From positions 1-64,000 of the forward strand of contig NZ_SHLX01000024.1 of assembly GCF_004764705.1 (NCBI RefSeq): a DNA stretch of 64,000 bases. The letters are read 5' to 3'. The DNA is from Paenibacillus cymbidii. GTDB taxonomy: Bacteria > Bacillota > Bacilli > Paenibacillales > NBRC-103111. Shown here one piece after another: positions 35,304 through 43,127 of this stretch. A program made the translations under genes and the position numbers. The notes under the pieces are model-generated. The model saw only the letters and a list, made by a program, of their open reading frames with translations. It was not told the origin of the DNA and searched no databases. Each line of letters opens with the position of its first letter. Positions within the stretch are counted from its first letter, which is position 1.

Positions 35304-37100
35304 TTGAACCAATTCCGCACGCGGCTCATCGTCATCTTCGTCTTGCTCACCGGCTTGTCCGTGCTTGCCGCCGGCATCTTTACCGCCAAACTGCTCGAAA
35401 AATCGTACATCGACTCGCTCAAGGACAGCATGCAGCGGGAAATCCGGCTGATTGCGGCGGGCCTCGACACGCGGCGCAGCGGCAACCAAGCCGAGCTTGT
35501 CGGTTACTACAACGAAGAAGCGAAGCAGCTGCGGGACAGCGCCGGCGCGCGCGTCACGTTCATCGGCGCGGACGGAACCGTGCTCGGCGACTCGGACCAC
35601 GATCCGGCGACGATGGACAACCACAAAGGCCGCAACGAAATCGTCGACGCGACCGGACGTACGGCCGGCTTCTCCATTCGCAAGAGCGACACGCTGCATA
35701 CGGACATGCTTTATGTCGCCGTCGCCATGCCGAATGCGCAGAACGGGCAACTGGGCTTCATCCGGCTGGCCATGGGACTCGAAAACGTCGATTCGCTCGT
35801 GCGGGCGCAGTGGCTGTTTTTGCTGGTCGGGCTGCTCATTCTGTTCGTTGTCGTCGTTGGCGTCAGCTACCGCGTGGCGTACGGCCTGACCCGGCCGCTG
35901 GAAAAAATCATGCGTGTCGCCAACCAGATTACGCACATGAACTATCGCTCGCGCGTGCCCGTCACCAGCAAGGACGAGATCGGCAAGCTCGGCCATGCGA
36001 TCAATACGATGGCGGACAGCCTGCAGGCGCAGGTCGACCGCATCTCGGAGAACGAAAGCCAGCTCAAGAACGTGCTCGAAAACTTGCTGAGCGGCATCAT
36101 CATGATCGACAAAAACGAACGCATCGTGCTGCTGAACCGGGCGGCGGAAGATTTTATCGGCTTCGGCGCGGACGAAGTGATCGGCAAAAAATTCGACGAA
36201 GCGAAGCAGCCGTTCGAATTCGTGCAACTGATCGGCGAATGCCTCGACACGCGTGAGCACATTCGTGACGAAATGCTGTTCTATTACCCGGAGGAGCGCA
36301 TCCTCGAAATCAATGTGACGCCGATTATGGGCGCGGACGACGAATGGGCCGGCGTGCTGATCGTGCTGCACAACATTACGGCGATGCGCCGCCTCGAACG
36401 CATGCGCAGCGAGTTCGTCGCCAATGTGTCGCACGAGCTGAAGACGCCGATCGCTTCGGTCAAAGGCTTCGCCGAAACGCTGCTGGCCGGCGCGCTGGAC
36501 GACAAGGAAACGGCCAAATCGTTTTTGAAAATTATTTTCGACGAAAGCGAGCGGCTGAACCGGTTGATCGGCGACATCCTCGAGCTGTCCAAAATCGAAT
36601 CGAAGCGCATCCCGCTGCAATTTTCGCCGGTGGAAATGAAGGGCTTCGTGGAGCAGACGCTGCACGTCATGAGAAGCGAAGCGGCCAAAAAACGGATCGA
36701 GCTCGAAATGTCCGTGCCGGCCGACATGTACATTGAAGCCGACGAAGACCGGCTGCGGCAAATCGTGATCAATTTGTTGTCCAACGGCATTGCGTATACG
36801 CCCGAAGGAGGCAAAGTAAAAGTAACCGTCGAACCGCTTGCAACCGGCGTCGAACCGGAGTACGAACGGATTCGGCTGACGATCGCCGACACGGGAATCG
36901 GCATCCCGCGCAAGGATTTGCCGCGCATCTTCGAACGGTTCTACCGCGTGGACAAAGCGCGTTCGCGCAGCTCCGGCGGAACGGGGCTCGGCCTTTCGAT
37001 CGTCAAGCATCTGGTCGATCTGCACAAAGGAACGATTGCGGTAGAGAGCGAAGTCGGGCTCGGCACGCGCTTCACGATCGAGCTGCCGGTTATCCATTAG
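35304..37100 (+). CDS. phoR: Phosphate-sensing histidine kinase PhoR
   Basis: 598 residues: membrane segment about 7-28, extracytoplasmic PhoR-type sensor (about 30-165), second membrane segment about 170-192, HAMP, PAS (about 250-350), then the kinase core. The phosphorylated His is H377 in NVSHELKTPIASVKGF; the ATP-binding lobe has the N box NLLSNGIAYTP, G1 DTGIGIP and G2 GGTGLGLSIVKH. The domain order matches B. subtilis PhoR, and the Pst and PhoU genes lie nearby. Starts with TTG after GGAACGGAG. Oddly, it lies upstream of phoP rather than downstream. Confidence 0.9.
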   Translation: MNQFRTRLIVIFVLLTGLSVLAAGIFTAKLLEKSYIDSLKDSMQREIRLIAAGLDTRRSGNQAELVGYYNEEAKQLRDSAGARVTFIGADGTVLGDSDHDPATMDNHKGRNEIVDATGRTAGFSIRKSDTLHTDMLYVAVAMPNAQNGQLGFIRLAMGLENVDSLVRAQWLFLLVGLLILFVVVVGVSYRVAYGLTRPLEKIMRVANQITHMNYRSRVPVTSKDEIGKLGHAINTMADSLQAQVDRISENESQLKNVLENLLSGIIMIDKNERIVLLNRAAEDFIGFGADEVIGKKFDEAKQPFEFVQLIGECLDTREHIRDEMLFYYPEERILEINVTPIMGADDEWAGVLIVLHNITAMRRLERMRSEFVANVSHELKTPIASVKGFAETLLAGALDDKETAKSFLKIIFDESERLNRLIGDILELSKIESKRIPLQFSPVEMKGFVEQTLHVMRSEAAKKRIELEMSVPADMYIEADEDRLRQIVINLLSNGIAYTPEGGKVKVTVEPLATGVEPEYERIRLTIADTGIGIPRKDLPRIFERFYRVDKARSRSSGGTGLGLSIVKHLVDLHKGTIAVESEVGLGTRFTIELPVIH

Positions 37101-37122
37101 GTAGTCCGTGTTGCGCCCGGCG

Positions 37123-37152
37123 TTGCAAACCCGGCCTTTCGCGGGGTACAAT
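37123..37152 (+). promoter_or_regulatory. Candidate phoP promoter
   Basis: TTGCAA (37123-37128), an 18-bp spacer and TACAAT (37147-37152) in the 87-base gap between phoR and phoP. It would allow phoP to be made without phoR. No 11-bp PhoP-box repeats are visible here. Confidence 0.55.
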
Positions 37153-37187
37153 GAGGTACAGGATAGATCATTCGTTGGGGGATACCC

Positions 37188-37904
37188 ATGCCGCACAAAA
37201 TTTTGGTTATCGAGGACGAGCCTACGCTCGCCAGATTGCTCTCTTACAATTTATCGCAGGAAGGCTACGGCATCACCATCGTCGATCACGGCGGCGAAGG
37301 GCTGCAGACGGCGCTGCAGCAAGCGCACGATTTGATCATTCTCGACATCATGCTTCCCGGGCTGAACGGGTTTGAAATATTGGCCCGGCTGCGGCAGAAG
37401 GGGGTAAGAACCCCGGTCATCATTTTGACGGCGCGCAACGCGGAGGAAGAAGTGGTGCAAGGGCTCAAGTACGGGGCGGACGACTACATCACGAAGCCGT
37501 TCGGAGTCGCCGAGCTTCTCGCCCGCGTGTCGGCCGTGCTGCGGCGCACGCAAGCGGATGCGCCGTTCGCCGAGCAGGAGCAAACCGGCGAGAAAGTGAT
37601 TACCGCCGGAGAGCTGCGCATTTACCCGGAGAAGTATGAAGTGCTGCTGCACGGCGAGTCGATCCCGCTGCGGCCGAAGGAGTTCGAGGTGCTGCTGTAT
37701 TTGGTGCAGCGTCCGGGCGTCGTCGTGACGCGAGACGATTTGATGAACGTCGTGTGGGGCTTCGATTATATCGGCGGACAGCGCACGGTTGACGTGCACG
37801 TCAGTTCGCTGCGCAAGAAGCTGGAGATGAACCAGGAATCGGTGCAGATCGATTCCATCCGCGGCGTCGGCTACAAGCTGGTGGCGCAATCGGTCAGGAA
37901 GTGA
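37188..37904 (+). CDS. phoP: Phosphate response regulator PhoP (OmpR family)
   Basis: 238 residues. The receiver domain (1-120) has the acidic pair E9/D10, phospho-acceptor D53 in LIILDIMLPG, Thr in ILTARNAEEE and Lys in ITKPFG. The C-terminal winged helix (about 140-236) has LRPKEFEVLLYLVQRPG and RTVDVHVSSLRKKLE. GGGGGAT lies seven bases before the ATG. PhoP should bind the 11-bp-spaced repeats predicted at ppk, pstS, pstC, the chemoreceptor gene and the EAL-CBS-GGDEF gene. A terminator follows. Confidence 0.92.
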   Translation: MPHKILVIEDEPTLARLLSYNLSQEGYGITIVDHGGEGLQTALQQAHDLIILDIMLPGLNGFEILARLRQKGVRTPVIILTARNAEEEVVQGLKYGADDYITKPFGVAELLARVSAVLRRTQADAPFAEQEQTGEKVITAGELRIYPEKYEVLLHGESIPLRPKEFEVLLYLVQRPGVVVTRDDLMNVVWGFDYIGGQRTVDVHVSSLRKKLEMNQESVQIDSIRGVGYKLVAQSVRK

Positions 37905-37925
37905 CAACCCGCGAAGCGGCGCGCA

Positions 37926-37962
37926 AGCTCCTTCGGATTATCCGGCGGGAGCTAATTTTTTT
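37926..37962 (+). terminator. Terminator after phoP
   Basis: AGCTCC (37926-37931) with GGAGCT (37948-37953) and an inner CGGAT/ATCCG stem, followed by AATTTTTTTC. Confidence 0.8.
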
Positions 37963-38043
37963 CTTCCCAAACGTCAAGATTTGTGTTACGTTTTAAACAA
38001 TTGGTGACACGGAATCGTTTGTCGCGTGGAGGAGGCTGTCGCT

Positions 38044-39060
38044 TTGCATCATTTATGGAAGGAACGACGTTCCTGGTCCGGGTATTTCCTTGTTGTCATC
38101 TTACTTCATATCGTCGGAGTGATCGGACTGCTGTCCGTTGCGAACGGCAACGCCGCCTTCTGGAGCATGGGGGTGCTCGCGTATACGCTGGGGCTGCGCC
38201 ATGCGTTCGACGCCGATCATATCGCGGCGATCGACAACACGGTGCGCAAGCTTGTCCAGCAGAAGCGCAGCCCTTACGGGGTCGGCTTTTACTTTTCGCT
38301 GGGCCATTCGTCCGTCGTGTTCCTCATGGTGCTGTCCATTGCGCTGTCCATCCGGTGGATGCAGAACAACATGCCGGAAATGCAGGAAATCGGCGGCATC
38401 GTCGGCATGACGGTGTCCGGCGCTTTTCTGGTGCTGATCGGCATCGTCAATCTGGTCATCCTGGTCCAGCTGCTGCGCATGTTTCGCAATTGGCGGAGCG
38501 GGCGCTACCGCGAGGAGGAGCTCGAGCGCGTGCTGGACTCGCGCGGCTTGTTGTCGCGGCTGATCGCGCCGCTGCTGAAGTTTGTCGGCCGCAGCTGGCA
38601 TGTGTATCCGCTCGGCTTCCTGTTCGGGCTCGGCTTCGATACGGCGACGGAAATCGGCCTGCTGGCGATTTCGGCGACCGCCGCGGGCAGCCATGTGTCG
38701 GTGTTCGGCATCGTTTCACTGCCGATTCTGTTCGCCGCCGGCATGAGCCTGATGGATACGGCCGACGGGGTATTCATGACGACGGCGTATCGCTGGGCGT
38801 TCGCCACGCCGCTGCGCAAGCTGTACTACAACGTGACGGTAACCGCGGTGTCGGTTGCGGCGGCGCTCCTGATCGGCGGCGTGGAGCTCGTGCAGATCGC
38901 GTCGGAGAAGTTTGCCTGGCATTCGCCGGTATTCGACTGGTTCGGACGGCTTGATTTTGAGTATTTGGGTTATGTGCTGGCCGGTTTGTTTGTGGTCGCC
39001 TGGGTCGTTTCCGTTTCATTCTGGAAAATGGCCAAGGTGGAAAAACGTTATTCCGCATAG
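38044..39060 (+). CDS. Nickel/cobalt transporter (NiCoT/HoxN-NixA family)
   Basis: 338 residues with about eight membrane segments. The NiCoT signature is in segment II, RHAFDADHIAAIDN (the HX4DH motif that binds the metal); further signatures are FSLGHSSVVF and LGFLFGLGFDTATEIGLLAISA. It imports Ni2+ or Co2+; the metal cannot be told from sequence, and no urease or hydrogenase gene is in the window. Start TTG at 38044 is chosen because GGAGGAGG (38028-38035) lies eight bases upstream; an in-frame GTG at 38026 has no such site. The next gene starts 11 bases after its stop. Confidence 0.9.
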   Translation: MHHLWKERRSWSGYFLVVILLHIVGVIGLLSVANGNAAFWSMGVLAYTLGLRHAFDADHIAAIDNTVRKLVQQKRSPYGVGFYFSLGHSSVVFLMVLSIALSIRWMQNNMPEMQEIGGIVGMTVSGAFLVLIGIVNLVILVQLLRMFRNWRSGRYREEELERVLDSRGLLSRLIAPLLKFVGRSWHVYPLGFLFGLGFDTATEIGLLAISATAAGSHVSVFGIVSLPILFAAGMSLMDTADGVFMTTAYRWAFATPLRKLYYNVTVTAVSVAAALLIGGVELVQIASEKFAWHSPVFDWFGRLDFEYLGYVLAGLFVVAWVVSVSFWKMAKVEKRYSA

Positions 39061-39071
39061 GAGGCAAAACA

Positions 39072-40049
39072 ATGACGGCTATTATGCGCTGGGGTGTGCT
39101 CGGCACCGGAAAAATCATCGCTCGCGGCGGCCGCGCGATTCATGAAGCGGAGGGCTGCGTCTGGCTGGGCGTAGCCGGCCGGAATCGCGAGAACAGCGAA
39201 GCGGCGGCGCGTACATACGGCGTGGAGCGGTCGTACGACACGTATCGGGAGCTGCTGGACGATCCGGATATCGATGCGGTATACATAGCGCTGCTCACGC
39301 ATTTGCACGGCGAATGGGCGGTTGCCGCGCTGGAGGCGGGTAAACATGTGCTGCTGGAGAAGCCGGCCGGCTTGAACGCGGCTGAAGTGGAGCGCATCGC
39401 GGCAACGGCGCGCGCCCGCGGCTTGCTGTTTCGCGAGGCGTTCGTGTGGCGCCACCAGGAGGCGTATTCGTTTGCGCAGGAAACGATTCGCGAAGGAGCG
39501 ATCGGCGAGCTTGGCCACATTGCCGCCAACTTCACGTTTGCCGCCGATCCGGCGAATACCCGGCTGGTGAAGGAATGGGGCGGCGGCGCGCTGTACGACG
39601 TCGGCTGCTATCCGGTGGCGTGGTCGCGTTATTTTATGGAAGCGGAGCCGCATGCCGTCGACGCCAGCTTCGAGTGGGGAGCGACCGGTGTCGATACGAG
39701 GTTCGTCGGCACGCTGCATTTTCCCGGCGGCCGCACGGCGCAGGTAGGCGCCGCGCTCGATCTGGCCGGAGGCTCGGCGATCGCGCTTGTCGGCACGAAG
39801 GGCCGTTTGACGTTCGGCTATCGCGTCGACAATGAAACGTTGACCATCACGATAAGCTGGCCCGGCGGCTCGCGCGATTTTGCAACCGACCGGGTGACGC
39901 CGTTTCGCCGCCAGGTCGACTCGTTCGTGTTGGCGCTGCGCAGCGGCGAAGCTTCCGCGCAAGGGACGCACGATGCGGTGCTGCAGGCGCGGGTGCTGGA
40001 CGCCTTATTCGCGTCGAGCGACCTGCAGCGGCGCGTGACGGTCGGCTAG
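39072..40049 (+). CDS. Gfo/Idh/MocA-family oxidoreductase
   Basis: 325 residues. The N-terminal Rossmann domain binds NAD(P) (MRWGVLGTGKIIARGG) and has the conserved LLEKPAGLN loop with the catalytic-region Lys. The C-terminal alpha/beta domain holds GGGALYDVGCYPVAWSRYF, where the usual His of the family active site (DxGxH) is replaced by Cys-Tyr, as in dihydrodiol-dehydrogenase-like members. It probably acts on a sugar or inositol derivative. GGAGG follows the previous stop at once, eight bases before the ATG, so it is likely cotranscribed with the metal transporter. Convergent with the alpha/beta hydrolase, one base between the stops. Confidence 0.88.
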   Translation: MTAIMRWGVLGTGKIIARGGRAIHEAEGCVWLGVAGRNRENSEAAARTYGVERSYDTYRELLDDPDIDAVYIALLTHLHGEWAVAALEAGKHVLLEKPAGLNAAEVERIAATARARGLLFREAFVWRHQEAYSFAQETIREGAIGELGHIAANFTFAADPANTRLVKEWGGGALYDVGCYPVAWSRYFMEAEPHAVDASFEWGATGVDTRFVGTLHFPGGRTAQVGAALDLAGGSAIALVGTKGRLTFGYRVDNETLTITISWPGGSRDFATDRVTPFRRQVDSFVLALRSGEASAQGTHDAVLQARVLDALFASSDLQRRVTVG

Positions 40050-40050
40050 T

Positions 40051-40878
40051 TTACAGCCGCGCCGGCTTGTGCTCCAGCGTCGTCAGGAACGACGCAATTA
40101 CTTGCGCCAGCTCTTCCGGCGCTTCCATCAAACTCATATGGCCGGCGCCCAATATGGTGTGCCGGCGTATTTGTTCGCCGCTCGCCGAGAAGGTGCGCTC
40201 CGGCGGAATAATGCCGTCGGCAACGCCTGCGACGAGCAGCACCGGCTTGCGCGAGCCGCTCAGCACGTGATTGCGGTCGATGCGGTCTTTCATCGCCTGC
40301 AGCGTGGCGATCGCGCCATTCGCGGAAGTGCCGTAGCCGATGTCGATGGCGTCCTGCACGTCGTCCGACATCGATTCCAGATGCGGCGGCGCGAACAGCT
40401 TCGGCACGAGCCCTTCCACGAACGGGCCGATGCCTTGCTCGCGAATCGTTGCCATGCTTTTGTCGCGGCCGGCTTTGCCTTTTTCGTCGTCGGGATACGC
40501 CGTCGAATGGATCAGGCCGAACGCGGCGAGCTGCTCGGGATACCGCTCGGCCAGCGCCAGCGTCACATAACCGCCCAGCGAGTGGCCCAGCACGACCGCC
40601 GGTTCCGTCAGCAGGCCGCCGAGCAGGCTGGCGATATCGTCCGCCATCGCTTCCGTGCTGTACGGCCCTTCCGGCGCTTCCGAATCGCCGTGTCCGCGCA
40701 GATCGGGCACAACGATGCGCCGCTCGTCGCCGAGCATCGGCACCACTTCGTCCCAGTACGCCGCGCTGCCGCAAAACCCGTGCAGCAGCACAAGCGCCGG
40801 CCGCCCCGGCGCCGCCAGACCGTATTCGCGATAGGCGATCGTAGGCCCCCCGCTTGTCGTCCATTGTTTTTTTTCCAT
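40051..40878 (-). CDS. Alpha/beta-fold hydrolase
   Basis: 275 residues of the alpha/beta-hydrolase 1 group. The nucleophile is S100 in VLGHSLGGYV; the oxyanion region is LLHGFCGSAAYW; the acid is probably the Asp in VAGVADGIIPP; the base is H247 in GAGHMSLME. The DLRGHGDS motif is typical of carboxyl esterases, haloperoxidase-like and BioH-like enzymes, so substrate is open. GGGAG lies nine bases before the ATG. It precedes, on the same strand, nothing obvious: the AraC gene upstream ends 84 bases before its start. Confidence 0.88.
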   Translation of the reverse strand: MEKKQWTTSGGPTIAYREYGLAAPGRPALVLLHGFCGSAAYWDEVVPMLGDERRIVVPDLRGHGDSEAPEGPYSTEAMADDIASLLGGLLTEPAVVLGHSLGGYVTLALAERYPEQLAAFGLIHSTAYPDDEKGKAGRDKSMATIREQGIGPFVEGLVPKLFAPPHLESMSDDVQDAIDIGYGTSANGAIATLQAMKDRIDRNHVLSGSRKPVLLVAGVADGIIPPERTFSASGEQIRRHTILGAGHMSLMEAPEELAQVIASFLTTLEHKPARL

Positions 40879-40962
40879 CTCTCATCGCTCCCATTCATTC
40901 CTTCGTTCGTCATTCCTATACCGTTACCCGTTTCAACCTTGTCCCAATCGTTGCGCCGCCGA

Positions 40963-41832
40963 TTACCTTGTCAGCGCGTACCGCTTTTTGCGGAACTCGC
41001 TCGGCGAACAATCGTTGTAGCGTTTGAACGTTTTGTAGAAGTGGGCCATATTCGGCAGCCCCACCGCTTCGCCGACCTCGACGATGCTGATGTCGCTCGT
41101 CATCAGCAGCCGTTCGGCGCGTTTGATTTTTTTATAATTGACATATTCGAGGAACGTCAGCCCGATCACTTTTTTGAAATATTTGACGAAATAATGGTAG
41201 CTGACGTTCGCGACGCGGCTCGCTTCCTCGACTTGCAGCTTCTGGGTCAAATTTTGTTCGATGTAGTCGAGCACCGGCCGCATCCGCAGCAGCTCCGCAT
41301 TGTCGCGGAAGCTGAGCAGCTTGCGCGTGTCGCCGCGCAGCAGGGTGAGAATGATTTTTTTGATTTGCAGGCTGACCGCAATTTCGTAGCCGTCTTCCTT
41401 GCGCTGCGTCTCCGCGAGAATATCCTCCACGCAGGCGAGAATCGTCCGGCGTGCGGCTTCATTTTCGAACACAATGTAGTTCAGGCCGCTCAGCGGAAAG
41501 TCCGATTCGGCAAAAAAGCGGAAATACGGCAGCGCGCTCTGGTCGATCCAATCGTGAAGGTCGAATTGGAACACAATATATTGCATCCGGTCGCCGGCGT
41601 GCATCCGGTCGCGGTGCAGCTGGGAGGAGCCGATCAGCACAACGTCGCCCTGGTGAAGCGTATACAGTTCGTCGTCGACATAAACGTCGAGCGAACCGTC
41701 GAGAATGGCAAGTATTTCGATTTCCTTGTGGTAGTGCCAACGCCCGACGCCCATGCTGGTGCGGGTCGCTTCGAACACCTTGATGTTGAGGAACGGGCTT
41801 TCGAACTGGATTTTTTCGTTGTAAATTTCCAC
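40963..41832 (-). CDS. AraC-family transcriptional regulator
   Basis: About 289 residues. The N-terminal cupin sensor (WHYHKEIEILAILDGSLDVYVDDELYTLHQGDVVLI, cited by its WHYHKE and GDVVLI cores) is typical of sugar- or polyol-responsive AraC proteins. The C-terminal domain has two helix-turn-helix units and ends LPNMAHFYKTFKRYNDCSPSEFRKKR. GTG at 41832 is preferred since GCGGAGG lies six bases upstream; ATG at 41847 has no ribosome binding site. Divergent from the Gfo/Idh/MocA gene at 41974, its probable target. Confidence 0.86.
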   Translation of the reverse strand: MEIYNEKIQFESPFLNIKVFEATRTSMGVGRWHYHKEIEILAILDGSLDVYVDDELYTLHQGDVVLIGSSQLHRDRMHAGDRMQYIVFQFDLHDWIDQSALPYFRFFAESDFPLSGLNYIVFENEAARRTILACVEDILAETQRKEDGYEIAVSLQIKKIILTLLRGDTRKLLSFRDNAELLRMRPVLDYIEQNLTQKLQVEEASRVANVSYHYFVKYFKKVIGLTFLEYVNYKKIKRAERLLMTSDISIVEVGEAVGLPNMAHFYKTFKRYNDCSPSEFRKKRYALTR

Positions 41833-41973
41833 GATAATCCTCCGCATGACAAAATCGCATATAACGAAGCCGAGATCGGCAATATCTTTTTGGCGGTAAA
41901 ATCTCTATACTAGGGAATAGTATGTCCAGCGTAACACAGTTAGCGTTTTGATAAAAGGAGGAGCATTTCCACC

Positions 41974-43056
41974 ATGTCCAAAAAAGTAAGAGTAGCGATT
42001 ATCGGCTGCGGCGGGATCGCAAACGGCAAACACATGAAGAGCCTGGCCAAAGTGGAGCAAGCGGAAATGGTCGCATTCTGCGATATCGTCGTGGAAAGAG
42101 CGCATAAGGCGGCTGCCGATTACGGCGCGGCCGGAGCGAAAGTATACGAAAACTTCCGGGATTTGCTGCAGGACGGTTCGATCGACGTCGTGCACGTCTG
42201 TACGCCTAACGATTCCCACGCGGAAATTGCAATCGCCGCGCTGGAAGCCGGCAAACACGTCATGTGCGAAAAGCCGATCGCCAAAACGGCGGCCGACGCG
42301 CGCCGCATGGTGGAAACGGCAAAACGCACCGGCAAGAAGCTGACGATCGGCTACAACAACCGTTACCGTGCGGACAGCCAATATTTGAAAAGCGTGTGCG
42401 AAGCCGGCGAGCTGGGCGAAATTTATTATGCCAAAGCGCATGCGATCCGTCGCCGCGCCGTTCCGACCTGGGGCGTGTTCCTCGACGAAGAGAAACAAGG
42501 CGGAGGCCCGCTGATCGATATCGGTACGCATGCCCTCGATTTGGCGCTGTGGACGATGAACAACTACGAGCCGAAGGTAGTGCTTGGTTCCGCTTATCAC
42601 AAGCTGTCCCAGCGCGAAAATTCCGCCAATGCATGGGGCCCTTGGGACCCGGCGAAGTTTACGGTGGAAGACTCCGCATTTGCGCTTATTACGATGAAGA
42701 ACGGCGCGACGATCGTGCTCGAGTCGAGCTGGGCGCTCAACACGCTTGACGTGAAAGAAGCGAAAGTGACGCTGCACGGCACGGAAGGCGGCGCCGACAT
42801 GGACAAGGGGCTGCGCCTGAACGGCGAGAAAAACTCCCGCTTGTACACGAACGAAATCGAGCTGAAAAGCGGCGGCGTGGCGTTCTACGAAGGCAAAGCC
42901 GAAAGCGACGCCGACATGGAAGCGCGCTTGTGGATCGACGCTGTCGTTAACGACAAGCAGCCGGTCGTATTGCCGGAGCAAGCGCTGGTCGTGTCGGAAA
43001 TTTTGGAAGCCATCTACGAGTCGGCACGCACCGGCAAAGCGGTGTACTTCGACTAA
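41974..43056 (+). CDS. Gfo/Idh/MocA-family oxidoreductase
   Basis: 360 residues. NAD(P)-binding motif VAIIGCGGIANGKHM near the N-terminus, the EKPIAKTAADARRM loop with the catalytic Lys, and the full active-site signature GGGPLIDIGTHALDLALW with Asp and His, unlike the paralogue at 39072. It probably oxidises a sugar, inositol or sugar acid. AGGAGG stands about ten bases before the ATG. It is a single-gene unit, divergent from an AraC regulator and closed by a terminator shared with the chemoreceptor gene. Confidence 0.92.
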   Translation: MSKKVRVAIIGCGGIANGKHMKSLAKVEQAEMVAFCDIVVERAHKAAADYGAAGAKVYENFRDLLQDGSIDVVHVCTPNDSHAEIAIAALEAGKHVMCEKPIAKTAADARRMVETAKRTGKKLTIGYNNRYRADSQYLKSVCEAGELGEIYYAKAHAIRRRAVPTWGVFLDEEKQGGGPLIDIGTHALDLALWTMNNYEPKVVLGSAYHKLSQRENSANAWGPWDPAKFTVEDSAFALITMKNGATIVLESSWALNTLDVKEAKVTLHGTEGGADMDKGLRLNGEKNSRLYTNEIELKSGGVAFYEGKAESDADMEARLWIDAVVNDKQPVVLPEQALVVSEILEAIYESARTGKAVYFD

Positions 43057-43076
43057 TCGAAGACGGTCCGTCGTCA

Positions 43077-43117
43077 AAACAAGCCTGCAAGGTCATCGGA
43101 CCTGCAGGCTTGTTTTT
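43077..43117. terminator. Bidirectional terminator between convergent genes
   Basis: AAACAAGCCTGCAAGGTC (43077-43094) pairs with GACCTGCAGGCTTGTTT (43099-43115) with one bulged base. A-rich left and T-rich right flanks suit both strands. Confidence 0.9.
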
Positions 43118-43127
43118 CTGTGCTCGC

